From Actinomadura hibisca NBRC 15177 (GTDB lineage: Bacteria; Actinomycetota; Actinomycetes; Streptosporangiales; Streptosporangiaceae), in the NCBI RefSeq assembly GCF_001552635.1, contig NZ_BCRO01000088.1, positions 1 to 54,632 of the forward strand: a stretch of 54,632 nt of DNA. Direction: 5' to 3'. Made by a program: the position numbers and the translations under genes. Of the stretch, positions 48,526-54,632 are shown piece by piece. Numbering within the stretch: the stretch's first letter is position 1; the number at the start of each line of letters is the position of its first letter. The notes beneath the pieces are model-generated. The model made no database searches and was not told where the DNA came from. It worked only from the letters and a program-made list of their open reading frames with translations.

Positions 48526-49497
48526 ATGCGCAGCAAACCCGAACTGGAAGCGGTGATCCGGGAGCCGGGCCGGGGCCGTGCGGTCCTGGTCGTCAACTCC
48601 CGGTCCCGGCGGGGCCGGCGCCGGTACGCCGAGGCGCGGCGGCTGCTGCGCGAGGCGGGCCTGGAGTTCGACGAGGTCCTGCCGGTGACCGATCCGGAAC
48701 GGCTGCCCGAGCTGTTCGCCGAGGTCCTGGCCAAGGAGCCGGACCTGGTCGTGGTGGGCGGCGGCGACGGCACGGTCGCCGAGGCCGTCGGCAACCTGGC
48801 GCACCGCGACGTGGCCCTGGGCGTGCTGCCGCTCGGCACCACCAACAACTTCGCGCGCAGCCTGGAACTGCCCCTCGACCTGCCCGGCGCGGTGGCGGTG
48901 CTGCGCGACGGCAAGGTCGCCGACGTGGACGTGGGCTGGTTCGAGAGCACCGGCGACCCGGCCGACGCCTCCGGCGACCGGGAGCACATCTTCGCCAACA
49001 TGGTGAGTCTGGGCCTGTCGGTGCAGGTCGCCGAGCACGTCCCGCACCGGCTCAAGGCGGTGCTGGGCCGGGCCGCCTACGCGCTGACGGCGGCGTGGCA
49101 GCTCCCCCGGCACGCGCCGTTCCGCGCCGAGGTGGAGATCGACGGCGAGACGCACGAGATGACCACCCACCAGCTCAACATCGCCAACGGCGCGCACCAC
49201 AGCGGCCAGCGCATCGCCCGCGACGCCAGCCCCGACGACCGGCTGCTGGCGGTGTACCGGCTGGGCGACCGCCACCGGCTGCGGCTGGCGTCGGCGACGA
49301 TGCGGCACGTGCTGACCGGGCAGTGGCGGTCGCTGGACGACGACACGTTCCTGACGACCGACCGGGTGCGGGTGACGACCGACCCGCCGATGGCGGTGGA
49401 CGTGGACGGCGAGATCCGGGGGCGCACGCCGGTGACGATCCGGCTGCGCGGGAACGCGCTGCGGGTGATCGTCCCGCAGTCGTTCGTGGACACCTGA
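48526..49497 (+). CDS. Diacylglycerol/lipid kinase (DagK/LCB5 family)
   Basis: A 323-residue lipid kinase. The nucleotide motif GGGDGT is at 78-83, LPLGTTNNFARSL at 101-113 is the second conserved block, and the C-terminal beta domain has VDVDGEIRGRTPVTIRL. It phosphorylates diacylglycerol, a ceramide-like lipid or an undecaprenol-linked lipid at the membrane surface. The sequence has no signal peptide and begins with Arg-rich residues (GRRRYAEARR) near 30-39. GGGAGA precedes the ATG by 13 bases. It is a single gene between the esterase and the repeat lipoprotein, with its own TAGGGT promoter. Confidence 0.9.
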   Translation: MRSKPELEAVIREPGRGRAVLVVNSRSRRGRRRYAEARRLLREAGLEFDEVLPVTDPERLPELFAEVLAKEPDLVVVGGGDGTVAEAVGNLAHRDVALGVLPLGTTNNFARSLELPLDLPGAVAVLRDGKVADVDVGWFESTGDPADASGDREHIFANMVSLGLSVQVAEHVPHRLKAVLGRAAYALTAAWQLPRHAPFRAEVEIDGETHEMTTHQLNIANGAHHSGQRIARDASPDDRLLAVYRLGDRHRLRLASATMRHVLTGQWRSLDDDTFLTTDRVRVTTDPPMAVDVDGEIRGRTPVTIRLRGNALRVIVPQSFVDT

Positions 49498-49517
49498 CCG
49501 GCCCCGCGGCCGCCCGA

Positions 49518-50000
49518 TCAGTCCGGCACGCGCGTCCCGCCCGCCGTCACCAGGTACCACTCCGCGCCGTGGTCCCACACGTCGTGCCCGGCCGAGTCAG
49601 TCGGCGCCATGTCCTTGTCGTAGCGGTACAGCGGATGCCCCGCGTAGGTCACCTGCTCCTTGCCGCCCGCCCGGCCGACGCTCCCCAGCAGCTCCCGCCG
49701 CGCGCCCGGCCCGGCCTTCGGCGGGCCGTCGGTCAGGTAGGGCGGCCACATCTCCAGGCAGTCGCCCGAGCACCGCGAGCGCCCCTCCCCGTCCCGGTCG
49801 AACAGGTACAGCGCGCGCCCCAGGCCGTCCACCAGCGCCGGACCCCGCCCCGTCGTCCCGACCTGCACCAGCGCCGGGCCGCCCTGGTACACCGGCAACG
49901 TCTTGCCGGGCGTCGCCATGTCCTCCTGGTCGGGGTCGCCCGAGCAGCCCGCGGCCGCCATGACCAGCACGATCGTCCCCGCCACCAGCCGCTTGCGCAT
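49518..50000 (-). CDS. Secreted-repeat lipoprotein (Lipoprotein_15 type)
   Basis: A 160-residue lipoprotein with signal MRKRLVAGTIVLVMAAAGC and lipidated Cys19. The rest carries two copies of the short repeat typical of this family: GRALYLFDRDGEGRSRCSGDC followed by WPP, and GHPLYRYDKDMAP followed by GHDVWDHGAEWYLV. These domains sit outside the membrane; their job is unclear although some neighbour electron-transfer genes. GGAGG lies four to five bases before the ATG. It diverges from the MDMPI-like gene over 75 bp and converges with the lipid kinase. Confidence 0.85.
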   Translation of the reverse strand: MRKRLVAGTIVLVMAAAGCSGDPDQEDMATPGKTLPVYQGGPALVQVGTTGRGPALVDGLGRALYLFDRDGEGRSRCSGDCLEMWPPYLTDGPPKAGPGARRELLGSVGRAGGKEQVTYAGHPLYRYDKDMAPTDSAGHDVWDHGAEWYLVTAGGTRVPD

Positions 50001-50075
50001 CGCGCCTCCGCACGTCGTCACAGGTCCGCCGCCGTTCCGGTTCACAACGCCGCCGAACCGGGCAGGCATAGGCCC

Positions 50076-50780
50076 ATGGACGCACAGGAACCTCCGGCCG
50101 CCAACCCCTTCGACATCTTCGACAGCGAGGCCGCCCGGCTCGACGCGCACTTCGCCGGGCTGTCCGGCGACGACTGGGACCGCCCCTCGCGCTGCGCGGG
50201 CTGGTCGGTGCGCGACGTCCTCGCCCACCTGGCGGGCGAGGAGCTGTACAACCACGCCTGCCTCGACGACGATCTGGACGGCCTGTTCGCGCGCCTGGAG
50301 AAGGAGGGCGTCGCCGACCTCGCCGGGTTCAACGACTGGTGCGTCCGCACGCGCCGGGACCTGCCGGTCGCCGACGTGCTCGCCGAGTGGCGGCGCACCA
50401 ACGGCGACACCCGCGCCCGGATGCGGGAGCTGGGCGCCGACGCCATGCTCGCCACGATGGCGGGGCCCTACCCGGTCGGGTTGCAGACCTTCCACTACTG
50501 CGTCGAGTACGCCACGCACGCCGACGACGTGGGCGCGCTGGTCGACCCCGGCGAGCAGCCGGGACGTGCCGCGTGGCGCGCGGAGTTCGGGGTCTTCACG
50601 CTGGGCGAGAACGACGCGCCGGTGCAGGTGGTGCAGGTTCCGGGCGGCTACCGGGTGCAGCTGGAGGATGAGTCCGCCGAGCTGACGGCGGCCGAGTTCG
50701 CCGACGCCACCGTGGGCCGCCTACCGGACGATCACTCGCTGCCGGCGTCGCTGCGCTCGGCACTGGTGTGCCTGGCCTGA
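50076..50780 (+). CDS. MDMPI/DinB-fold mycothiol-dependent enzyme-like protein
   Basis: A 234-residue protein of the mycothiol-dependent maleylpyruvate isomerase / DinB four-helix superfamily. Zinc ligands His51 (GWSVRDVLAHLAG), Glu144 and His148 (YCVEYATHADD) sit at the family positions (52, 144 and 148 in the Corynebacterium enzyme, from memory). The C-terminal 70 residues form a small beta domain as in MDMPI. It likely uses mycothiol for isomerisation or conjugation of a reactive compound; the substrate is unknown. A short divergent gap separates it from the lipoprotein gene, and an 18-bp repeat array follows its stop. Confidence 0.83.
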   Translation: MDAQEPPAANPFDIFDSEAARLDAHFAGLSGDDWDRPSRCAGWSVRDVLAHLAGEELYNHACLDDDLDGLFARLEKEGVADLAGFNDWCVRTRRDLPVADVLAEWRRTNGDTRARMRELGADAMLATMAGPYPVGLQTFHYCVEYATHADDVGALVDPGEQPGRAAWRAEFGVFTLGENDAPVQVVQVPGGYRVQLEDESAELTAAEFADATVGRLPDDHSLPASLRSALVCLA

Positions 50781-50807
50781 CCGGTCTATCTGGTTCGCCT
50801 GGTCTTA

Positions 50808-50879
50808 CCTGCCCGGCCCGATCGGCCTGCCCGGCCCGATCGGCCTGCCCGGCCCGATCGGCCTGCCCGGCCCGATCGG
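50808..50879. repeat. Four perfect copies of an 18-bp tandem repeat
   Basis: CCTGCCCGGCCCGATCGG is repeated four times without change between the convergent MDMPI-like and PadR genes. One forward frame would read as a collagen-like LPGPIG hexapeptide, but it is not joined to any gene. Each unit contains CGATCG and could fold into a small hairpin. Confidence 0.9.
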
Positions 50880-50880
50880 C

Positions 50881-51501
50881 CTAACCGGCGTCCTCACCCG
50901 CAGCGCCGGTCCGTCCGGCGTCCTCACCCACAGCGTCCGTCTGCCCGGCGTCCTCGCCCGCCATCACGTACGCGCCGTCCGCCAGCCGCTCGATCAGTCC
51001 CCGCGTCCACTCGGCGGCGGCGTCGGCGGAGTACACCCACCAGCCGAGCAGCTCGTCGAGGTGGTCGGTGCCCGGGTCCCGCCCGAGGTGCGGGGCGATC
51101 TCGGCACGGTAGGCCGCCAGGCCGTCCAGCCGCCGGCGCAGCAACTCGATCGCCTCTTCGCGCGTCAGCTCGGTCAGGAAGCCGAGCGCGGCCGTCAGCA
51201 GCTCGGGCCGCCGCACGTCCACCGTGACCAGGGCCTCCCGCAGCAGCCGCCCGAACTCGGCGTCGCCTTCGGGAGTGATCTCGTAGTCGGTGCGCGGCGG
51301 CCCCGCCGCGTTCTCGGCGACCTCGTGGGAGCGCAGCAGCCCTTCCTTGGTGAGCTGCTTGAGCGCGTGGTAGATCGAGCCGGGGTTCACGTTGGCCCAC
51401 TCGTCCGACCCCCACGACAGCAGGGTGCGCCGGACCTCGTACCCGTGCGCGCGCCCGAACCCGCGCACCCCGCCCAGCACCAGCAGCCGCGTCGCCGACA
51501 T
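50881..51501 (-). CDS. PadR family transcriptional regulator
   Basis: A 206-residue PadR/Vir-like regulator. The winged helix spans about 1-85 with GYEVRRTLLSWGSDEWANVNPG and SIYHALKQLTKEGLL for DNA contact, then YEITPEGDAEF as the wing. A helical dimerisation domain follows (LTELTREEAIELLRRRLDGL). The last 28 residues are GEDAG-type decapeptide repeats (GEDAGQTDAV, GEDAGRTGAA, GEDAG) that look like a recent repeat expansion running up to the 18-bp array. GAGGGGGG precedes the ATG and a TACCCT box lies at 51528-51533. PadR targets are often adjacent efflux or stress genes; none is obvious. Confidence 0.87.
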   Translation of the reverse strand: MSATRLLVLGGVRGFGRAHGYEVRRTLLSWGSDEWANVNPGSIYHALKQLTKEGLLRSHEVAENAAGPPRTDYEITPEGDAEFGRLLREALVTVDVRRPELLTAALGFLTELTREEAIELLRRRLDGLAAYRAEIAPHLGRDPGTDHLDELLGWWVYSADAAAEWTRGLIERLADGAYVMAGEDAGQTDAVGEDAGRTGAAGEDAG

Positions 51502-51527
51502 CGTCCCCCCTCGCCGTCCCCGGTCCC

Positions 51528-51533
51528 AGGGTA
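51528..51533 (-). promoter_or_regulatory. -10 box of the PadR gene
   Basis: On the minus strand TACCCT is followed by a leader of about 26 bases with a G-rich ribosome site before the ATG at 51501. Confidence 0.4.
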
Positions 51534-51572
51534 GGGGGCCTGGCGCGGGGCGGTTCCACGCCAGGGCCGCCC

Positions 51573-52439
51573 CTACGACCGGAACAGCTCCAGGTCCTCC
51601 GGCGTCGGCCGCACGCTCAGCGCGCCCATGTTCTCCTCCAGGTGCGCCGGGGAGCTGGTGCCGGGGATCGCCAGCATCACCGGGGACAGCGCCAGCAGCC
51701 CCGCCAGCAGCGTCTGCGCGACGGTCGCGCCGTGCCGGGCGGCGACCTGCTTGACGCGGTCGTCGTCGGGCAGCCCGAACCCGCCCAGCGGGAAGTAGGG
51801 CACGTAGGCGATGCCGTTCTCCTCGCAGGCCCGCAACATCGCGGTGTCGGCGGGCTGGGTGATGTCGAAGCGGTTCTGCACCGCCGCGACCGGCGCGATC
51901 GCGCGGGCCTCGTCCAGCTGGTCAAGGCTGACGTGGCTGACGCCCAGATGTTGGATCAGGCCCTCCTCGCGCAGCCCGGCCAGCACCTCGAAACGCTCGG
52001 CGATCGACCGGCCGCCGGGCTCGTCCATGCCGCCGACCCGCAGGTAGACCAGGTGCAGGCTGTCGCGGCCCAGCTCGCGCAGGTTCCGCTCGACCTCGGC
52101 GCGCAGGTCCCCGGCGGCCAGCTCGCCGCTGGGGACCAGGTCGTCGGGGCCCTTGTACGGGCCGACCTTGGTGGCGATGACCAGGCCGTCGCCGTAGGGG
52201 TGCAGCGCCTCGCGGATCATGTCGTTGGCGGCCAGGCCGCCGTGGAAGTAGAAGGCGGCGGTGTCGATGTGGTCCACGCCCAGCTCGACGGCGCGCCGCA
52301 GGACCTCCAGGCCGGTGCCGCGGTCGTTGGGCTCGCCGCCGAACTGGGAGACCGGCAGCCGCATCGCGCCGAATCCGAGGCGGCCGACCGTCAGGTCCCC
52401 GCCGAGCCGGAAGGTGCCGGGTTCGTTGTTCTTCGTCAT
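51573..52439 (-). CDS. Aldo/keto reductase family protein
   Basis: A 288-residue NADPH-dependent oxidoreductase fold. GRLGFGAMRLPVSQFGG near the start, Asp59 and Tyr64 (HIDTAAFYFHG) and Lys91 (IATKVGP) are present, but the usual catalytic His is Arg134 in LVYLRVGGM. This Arg form is, to my memory, common in an actinobacterial AKR subgroup. The C-terminus has PGTSSPAHLEENMGAL for cofactor binding. ATG 52439 has GGTGGAGGC just upstream. It is divergent from an HTH regulator across 94 bp, so it may be that regulator's target. The substrate is unknown. Confidence 0.88.
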   Translation of the reverse strand: MTKNNEPGTFRLGGDLTVGRLGFGAMRLPVSQFGGEPNDRGTGLEVLRRAVELGVDHIDTAAFYFHGGLAANDMIREALHPYGDGLVIATKVGPYKGPDDLVPSGELAAGDLRAEVERNLRELGRDSLHLVYLRVGGMDEPGGRSIAERFEVLAGLREEGLIQHLGVSHVSLDQLDEARAIAPVAAVQNRFDITQPADTAMLRACEENGIAYVPYFPLGGFGLPDDDRVKQVAARHGATVAQTLLAGLLALSPVMLAIPGTSSPAHLEENMGALSVRPTPEDLELFRS

Positions 52440-52496
52440 GCCTCCACCCTGCCGCGCGGCCCGGTGCGGGACGAGCCGGTGACATCTTGCTGCCAA

Positions 52497-52533
52497 TTGA
52501 CCCGGGCGCCTCCCGCTGGGGAGACTGGCCGCG
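52497..52533 (+). promoter_or_regulatory. Promoter of the PLD/LuxR-type regulator
   Basis: TTGACC (52497-52502) and GAGACT (52521-52526) are separated by 18 bases, and the ATG follows seven bases later. A GGGGAGA ribosome site overlaps the -10, so the message could be leaderless or use a short leader. Confidence 0.4.
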
Positions 52534-53196
52534 ATGAACTCCGACCAGAACATCGTGCTGCGCGGTGAGCGCGAGCTGGCCGAACGCGCCGGGCCGCTGT
52601 TCGCCGAGGCCAGCAAGACGTTCGTGTGCGCGGCCACCGATATGAAGACCTGGGTGATGCCCGGCGTCCGCGAGCAGATCGCCGTCACCCGCCGCACGTC
52701 GGCGGACTGGCCCGCTCCCTACAAGCTCTACACCCCGCAGGCCCTCGCCGACGAGGAGTCCGAACGGCACCTGGTCGAGCTGGAACGGCACGGCGCGCGC
52801 GTCCGCATCTGCCAGGCCCCGATCCCGCACGAGACGATCGTCATCGACGACCGCGTGGCGATCCTCGCCGGGGAGCCCGTGCGGGGCGTGCGCGAGTACA
52901 CCGTGGTGCGGACGCCGGGCGTGGTCGCCGGGGTGTTGTCGCTGTACTGGGCGACGTGGGAGAACTCCACCGACCTGACCGACTACCGGCGCACCCGGCC
53001 GCCCGCGCTGTCGGACCAGAGCCGCGAGATCCTGCGGATGCTGGGCAGCGGCCTGAAGGACGAGCGGGCGGCCCCGAGGCTCGGCCTGTCGCTGCGCACC
53101 TACCGGCGCCGGGTGGCCGAGATCCTGACGCTGCTGGACGCCGACTCCCGCTTCCAGGCGGGGTTGCGCGCGCACGAGTTCGGCCTGATCAACTAG
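52534..53196 (+). CDS. Regulator with PLD-like sensor and LuxR-type HTH
   Basis: A 220-residue transcription regulator. The N-terminal 140 residues resemble the phospholipase-D-like sensor seen in TrmB-type regulators (VCAATDMKTWVMPGVREQI, HETIVIDDRVAILAGEP), without a complete HKD motif. The C-terminal 65 residues are LuxR-like: LSDQSREILRMLGSGLKDERAAPRLGLSLRTYRRRV followed by a SRFQAGLRAHEFGL tail. It starts at ATG 52534. It is divergent from the aldo/keto reductase, whose expression it could control. The effector is unknown, though TrmB-like sensors bind sugars. Confidence 0.75.
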   Translation: MNSDQNIVLRGERELAERAGPLFAEASKTFVCAATDMKTWVMPGVREQIAVTRRTSADWPAPYKLYTPQALADEESERHLVELERHGARVRICQAPIPHETIVIDDRVAILAGEPVRGVREYTVVRTPGVVAGVLSLYWATWENSTDLTDYRRTRPPALSDQSREILRMLGSGLKDERAAPRLGLSLRTYRRRVAEILTLLDADSRFQAGLRAHEFGLIN

Positions 53197-53211
53197 CGGT
53201 CCGTCGATCGG

Positions 53212-54405
53212 TCAGGAGACCTTGGTGAGGGCCTGCTCCAGATCGGCCCAGAGGTCGTCGGGGTGCTCGATGCCCACCGAGAGCCGCACGGTGCTCTCGC
53301 TGATGCCGGCGGCCGCGAGCGCCGCCGCGTCCAGCATGTTGTGGGAGGTGGACGCCGGGTGCATCGCGAGCGTCCGCACGTCGCCCAGCGACGGCGCGAG
53401 CGACACCAGCCGCAACGCCTCCACGAGCACCCGCCCGGCCTCGCGCCCTCCGGCGAGTTCGAAGGAGAGCACGCCGCCGTAGCCGCCGTCCAGCAGCCGT
53501 CCGGCCAGCTCGTGCTGGGGGTGGTCGGGCAGGCCGGGGTAGGCGACGTGCGTCACGGCCGGATGCCGCGCGAGCCGTTCGGCGAGGGCTTGGGCGTTGT
53601 CGCCCTGCCGCCGCATGCGCAACGGGAGCGTGGCGAGACCGCGCAGGAGCAGGTGCGCCGAATGCGGGTCGAGCACCGAGCCGAGGTCGATCATGCGCTT
53701 CCAGACGCGCTCGTGCAGCTCGGTGTCGGCGAACACCGCGACGCCCGCGATGACGTCGGCGTGCCCGCCCAGGTACTTGGTCGCCGAGTGCAGCACGATG
53801 TCCACGCCGTGCTCCAGTGGACGGCACAGCAGCGGCGTCGCGAAGGTGTTGTCCACGAGCACGGTCACGCCCGCCTCGCGTGCGACGGCCGCCAGCGCGG
53901 GCAGGTCTGCGACCTGGGTGGTGGGGTTGGCGATGGTCTCCAGGATCAGCAGCCGCGTCTCGGGCCGCAGCGCGGCGCGGACTTCTTCGGGGTCGTTGCC
54001 ACTGACGTGATCGACGGTGACGCCCCAGCGCTCGGTCAGGTCACCGAGCAGCGACATGGTGCCGCCGTACAGGCAGCGCTGCGCGACGACGTGATCGCCG
54101 GACTGGAGCAGGGCCAGTAGCACGCCGCTGACCGCCCCCATCCCGGACCCGGCCGTCAACGCGGCCACGCCGCCCTCCATCTCGGCGACGGCCTGCCCGA
54201 ACGCCTGGACGGTGGGGTTGCCGTAACGGCTGTAGACGTAGCCTCTGCCTTCCGGGGGCCCGTGGAAGGTGTTGGCGAGGTCGTCGGAGTCGTCGAAGGT
54301 GAAGATGTGGGTCTGGTAGATGGGAGTGCCGACGGGACGGCTGGTGGCGGGGACGTCCACGACGGGCGGGTGGACGGCTCGGCTGTCGGGGTGCAGGTTG
54401 TCCAT
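53212..54405 (-). CDS. Cystathionine gamma-synthase/lyase family PLP enzyme
   Basis: A 397-residue fold-type I PLP enzyme of the Cys/Met metabolism family. YSRYGNPT at 58-65, SGMGAVSGVLLALL near 87-100, ETIANPTTQVADL and SATKYLGGHADV with Schiff-base Lys210 are all typical. Members make or break cystathionine, or act as methionine gamma-lyases or O-acyl-homoserine sulfhydrylases; sequence alone does not decide. ATG 54405 is preferred over the in-frame upstream ATG 54447 because GGAGG precedes it and homology starts there, although the spacing is short. An inverted repeat GCCAAT-n7-ATTGGC lies upstream. Confidence 0.88.
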   Translation of the reverse strand: MDNLHPDSRAVHPPVVDVPATSRPVGTPIYQTHIFTFDDSDDLANTFHGPPEGRGYVYSRYGNPTVQAFGQAVAEMEGGVAALTAGSGMGAVSGVLLALLQSGDHVVAQRCLYGGTMSLLGDLTERWGVTVDHVSGNDPEEVRAALRPETRLLILETIANPTTQVADLPALAAVAREAGVTVLVDNTFATPLLCRPLEHGVDIVLHSATKYLGGHADVIAGVAVFADTELHERVWKRMIDLGSVLDPHSAHLLLRGLATLPLRMRRQGDNAQALAERLARHPAVTHVAYPGLPDHPQHELAGRLLDGGYGGVLSFELAGGREAGRVLVEALRLVSLAPSLGDVRTLAMHPASTSHNMLDAAALAAAGISESTVRLSVGIEHPDDLWADLEQALTKVS

Positions 54406-54442
54406 ACCTCCAGCTTGTAGCCGTCTCAGCTGAGCGAATAGG

Positions 54443-54461
54443 GCCAATCGGGGCTATTGGC
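54443..54461. promoter_or_regulatory. Inverted repeat upstream of the Cys/Met enzyme gene
   Basis: GCCAAT - seven bases - ATTGGC, 38 bases before the ATG. The size suits an AsnC/Lrp or LysR-type site. Confidence 0.4.
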
Positions 54462-54463
54462 TT

Positions 54464-54632
54464 GGTCGGCTCGGCTCGGCTCGGCGCGGCTCGGCGCGAT
54501 GCGAGATGCCTGTCATGCCTGTCCCCGGACCGCTGTGCTGATGCGGGCGCTGGGCTGCGGGGCCGCTGGAACCACCGAGATCGGTGGATGATCACGTAGC
54601 CCGTGCTAGCCGTAGCGAAGAATATAAGGGCC
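54464..54632. other. Gene-free right edge
   Basis: A run of TCGGCTCGGC-type simple repeat (about 54467-54497) is followed by sequence with no convincing coding frame. The last bases (ATATAAGGG) are AT-richer and may be part of a promoter for a gene beyond the window. Confidence 0.4.

Noticed and set aside
50808..50879. Collagen-like LPGPIG reading of the 18-bp array
   Set aside because: The frame has no start, is not continuous with the MDMPI-like or PadR genes, and the array lies between their stops.

Overview
The window is uniformly GC-rich, with third codon positions almost all G or C, and it is typical of a filamentous actinomycete. Supporting signs are F420-type and mycothiol-dependent enzyme families, a P450, AfsR-like NB-ARC regulators, TANNNT -10 boxes (several leaderless), and many ATGA/GTGA/TTGA gene overlaps. 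I read it as Actinomycetota, plausibly Streptosporangiales/Thermomonosporaceae. The genus is inference. I saw no rRNA, tRNA, CRISPR array, insertion sequence or phage gene. The region looks like ordinary chromosomal arm or accessory DNA, without a mobile-element boundary.

Layout. 1-378: two degenerate tandem-repeat arrays. 379-3391 (-): overlapping operon for a PhyH-type dioxygenase, a phosphotriesterase-like hydrolase and a P450, divergent from an F420-type luciferase-like oxidoreductase (3452-4363). 4452-13807 (+): three paralogous NB-ARC/TPR regulators bracketing a YdeP-like molybdopterin oxidoreductase. 13892-21386: a catabolic-looking locus around a divergent promoter. One side holds a 2-hydroxyacid dehydrogenase, an amidase and a NIPSNAP-like protein. 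The other holds a DUF3830 protein, two Asp/Glu-racemase-fold enzymes, a GntR regulator and a class III aminotransferase. Three copies of one palindrome (GATTGTCGACAATC) mark its promoters. 21383-24813: expansin-like protein, acyl-CoA dehydrogenase and alpha-methylacyl-CoA racemase. 24907-28579: two paralogous single-pass membrane proteins whose cytoplasmic part resembles sigma region 4. 28710-34486: carotenoid oxygenase, DUF5996 protein, secreted CocE-like hydrolase, M50-type membrane peptidase and PaiB-like protein.

34557-41899: a tiny basic ORF and a five-gene translationally coupled MoxR operon (YehL type): SWIM-family protein without its zinc motif, DUF5691, MoxR ATPase, DUF5682 and VWA protein. 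41924-46369: membrane Ser/Thr kinase, DUF6777 lipoprotein, ArsR/SmtB sensor and CDF metal exporter. 46376-54405: amidohydrolase, esterase-fold protein with an altered nucleophile motif, lipid kinase, repeat lipoprotein, MDMPI-like thiol enzyme, PadR regulator, aldo/keto reductase, PLD/LuxR-type regulator and cystathionine gamma-synthase-family enzyme.

The best candidates for undescribed biology are the operator-defined DUF3830/amidase/twin-racemase locus, the SWIM-less MoxR operon, the PhyH-PTE-P450 operon, and the paired sigma4-like membrane proteins. All family names are from memory of conserved motifs; no database search was run.
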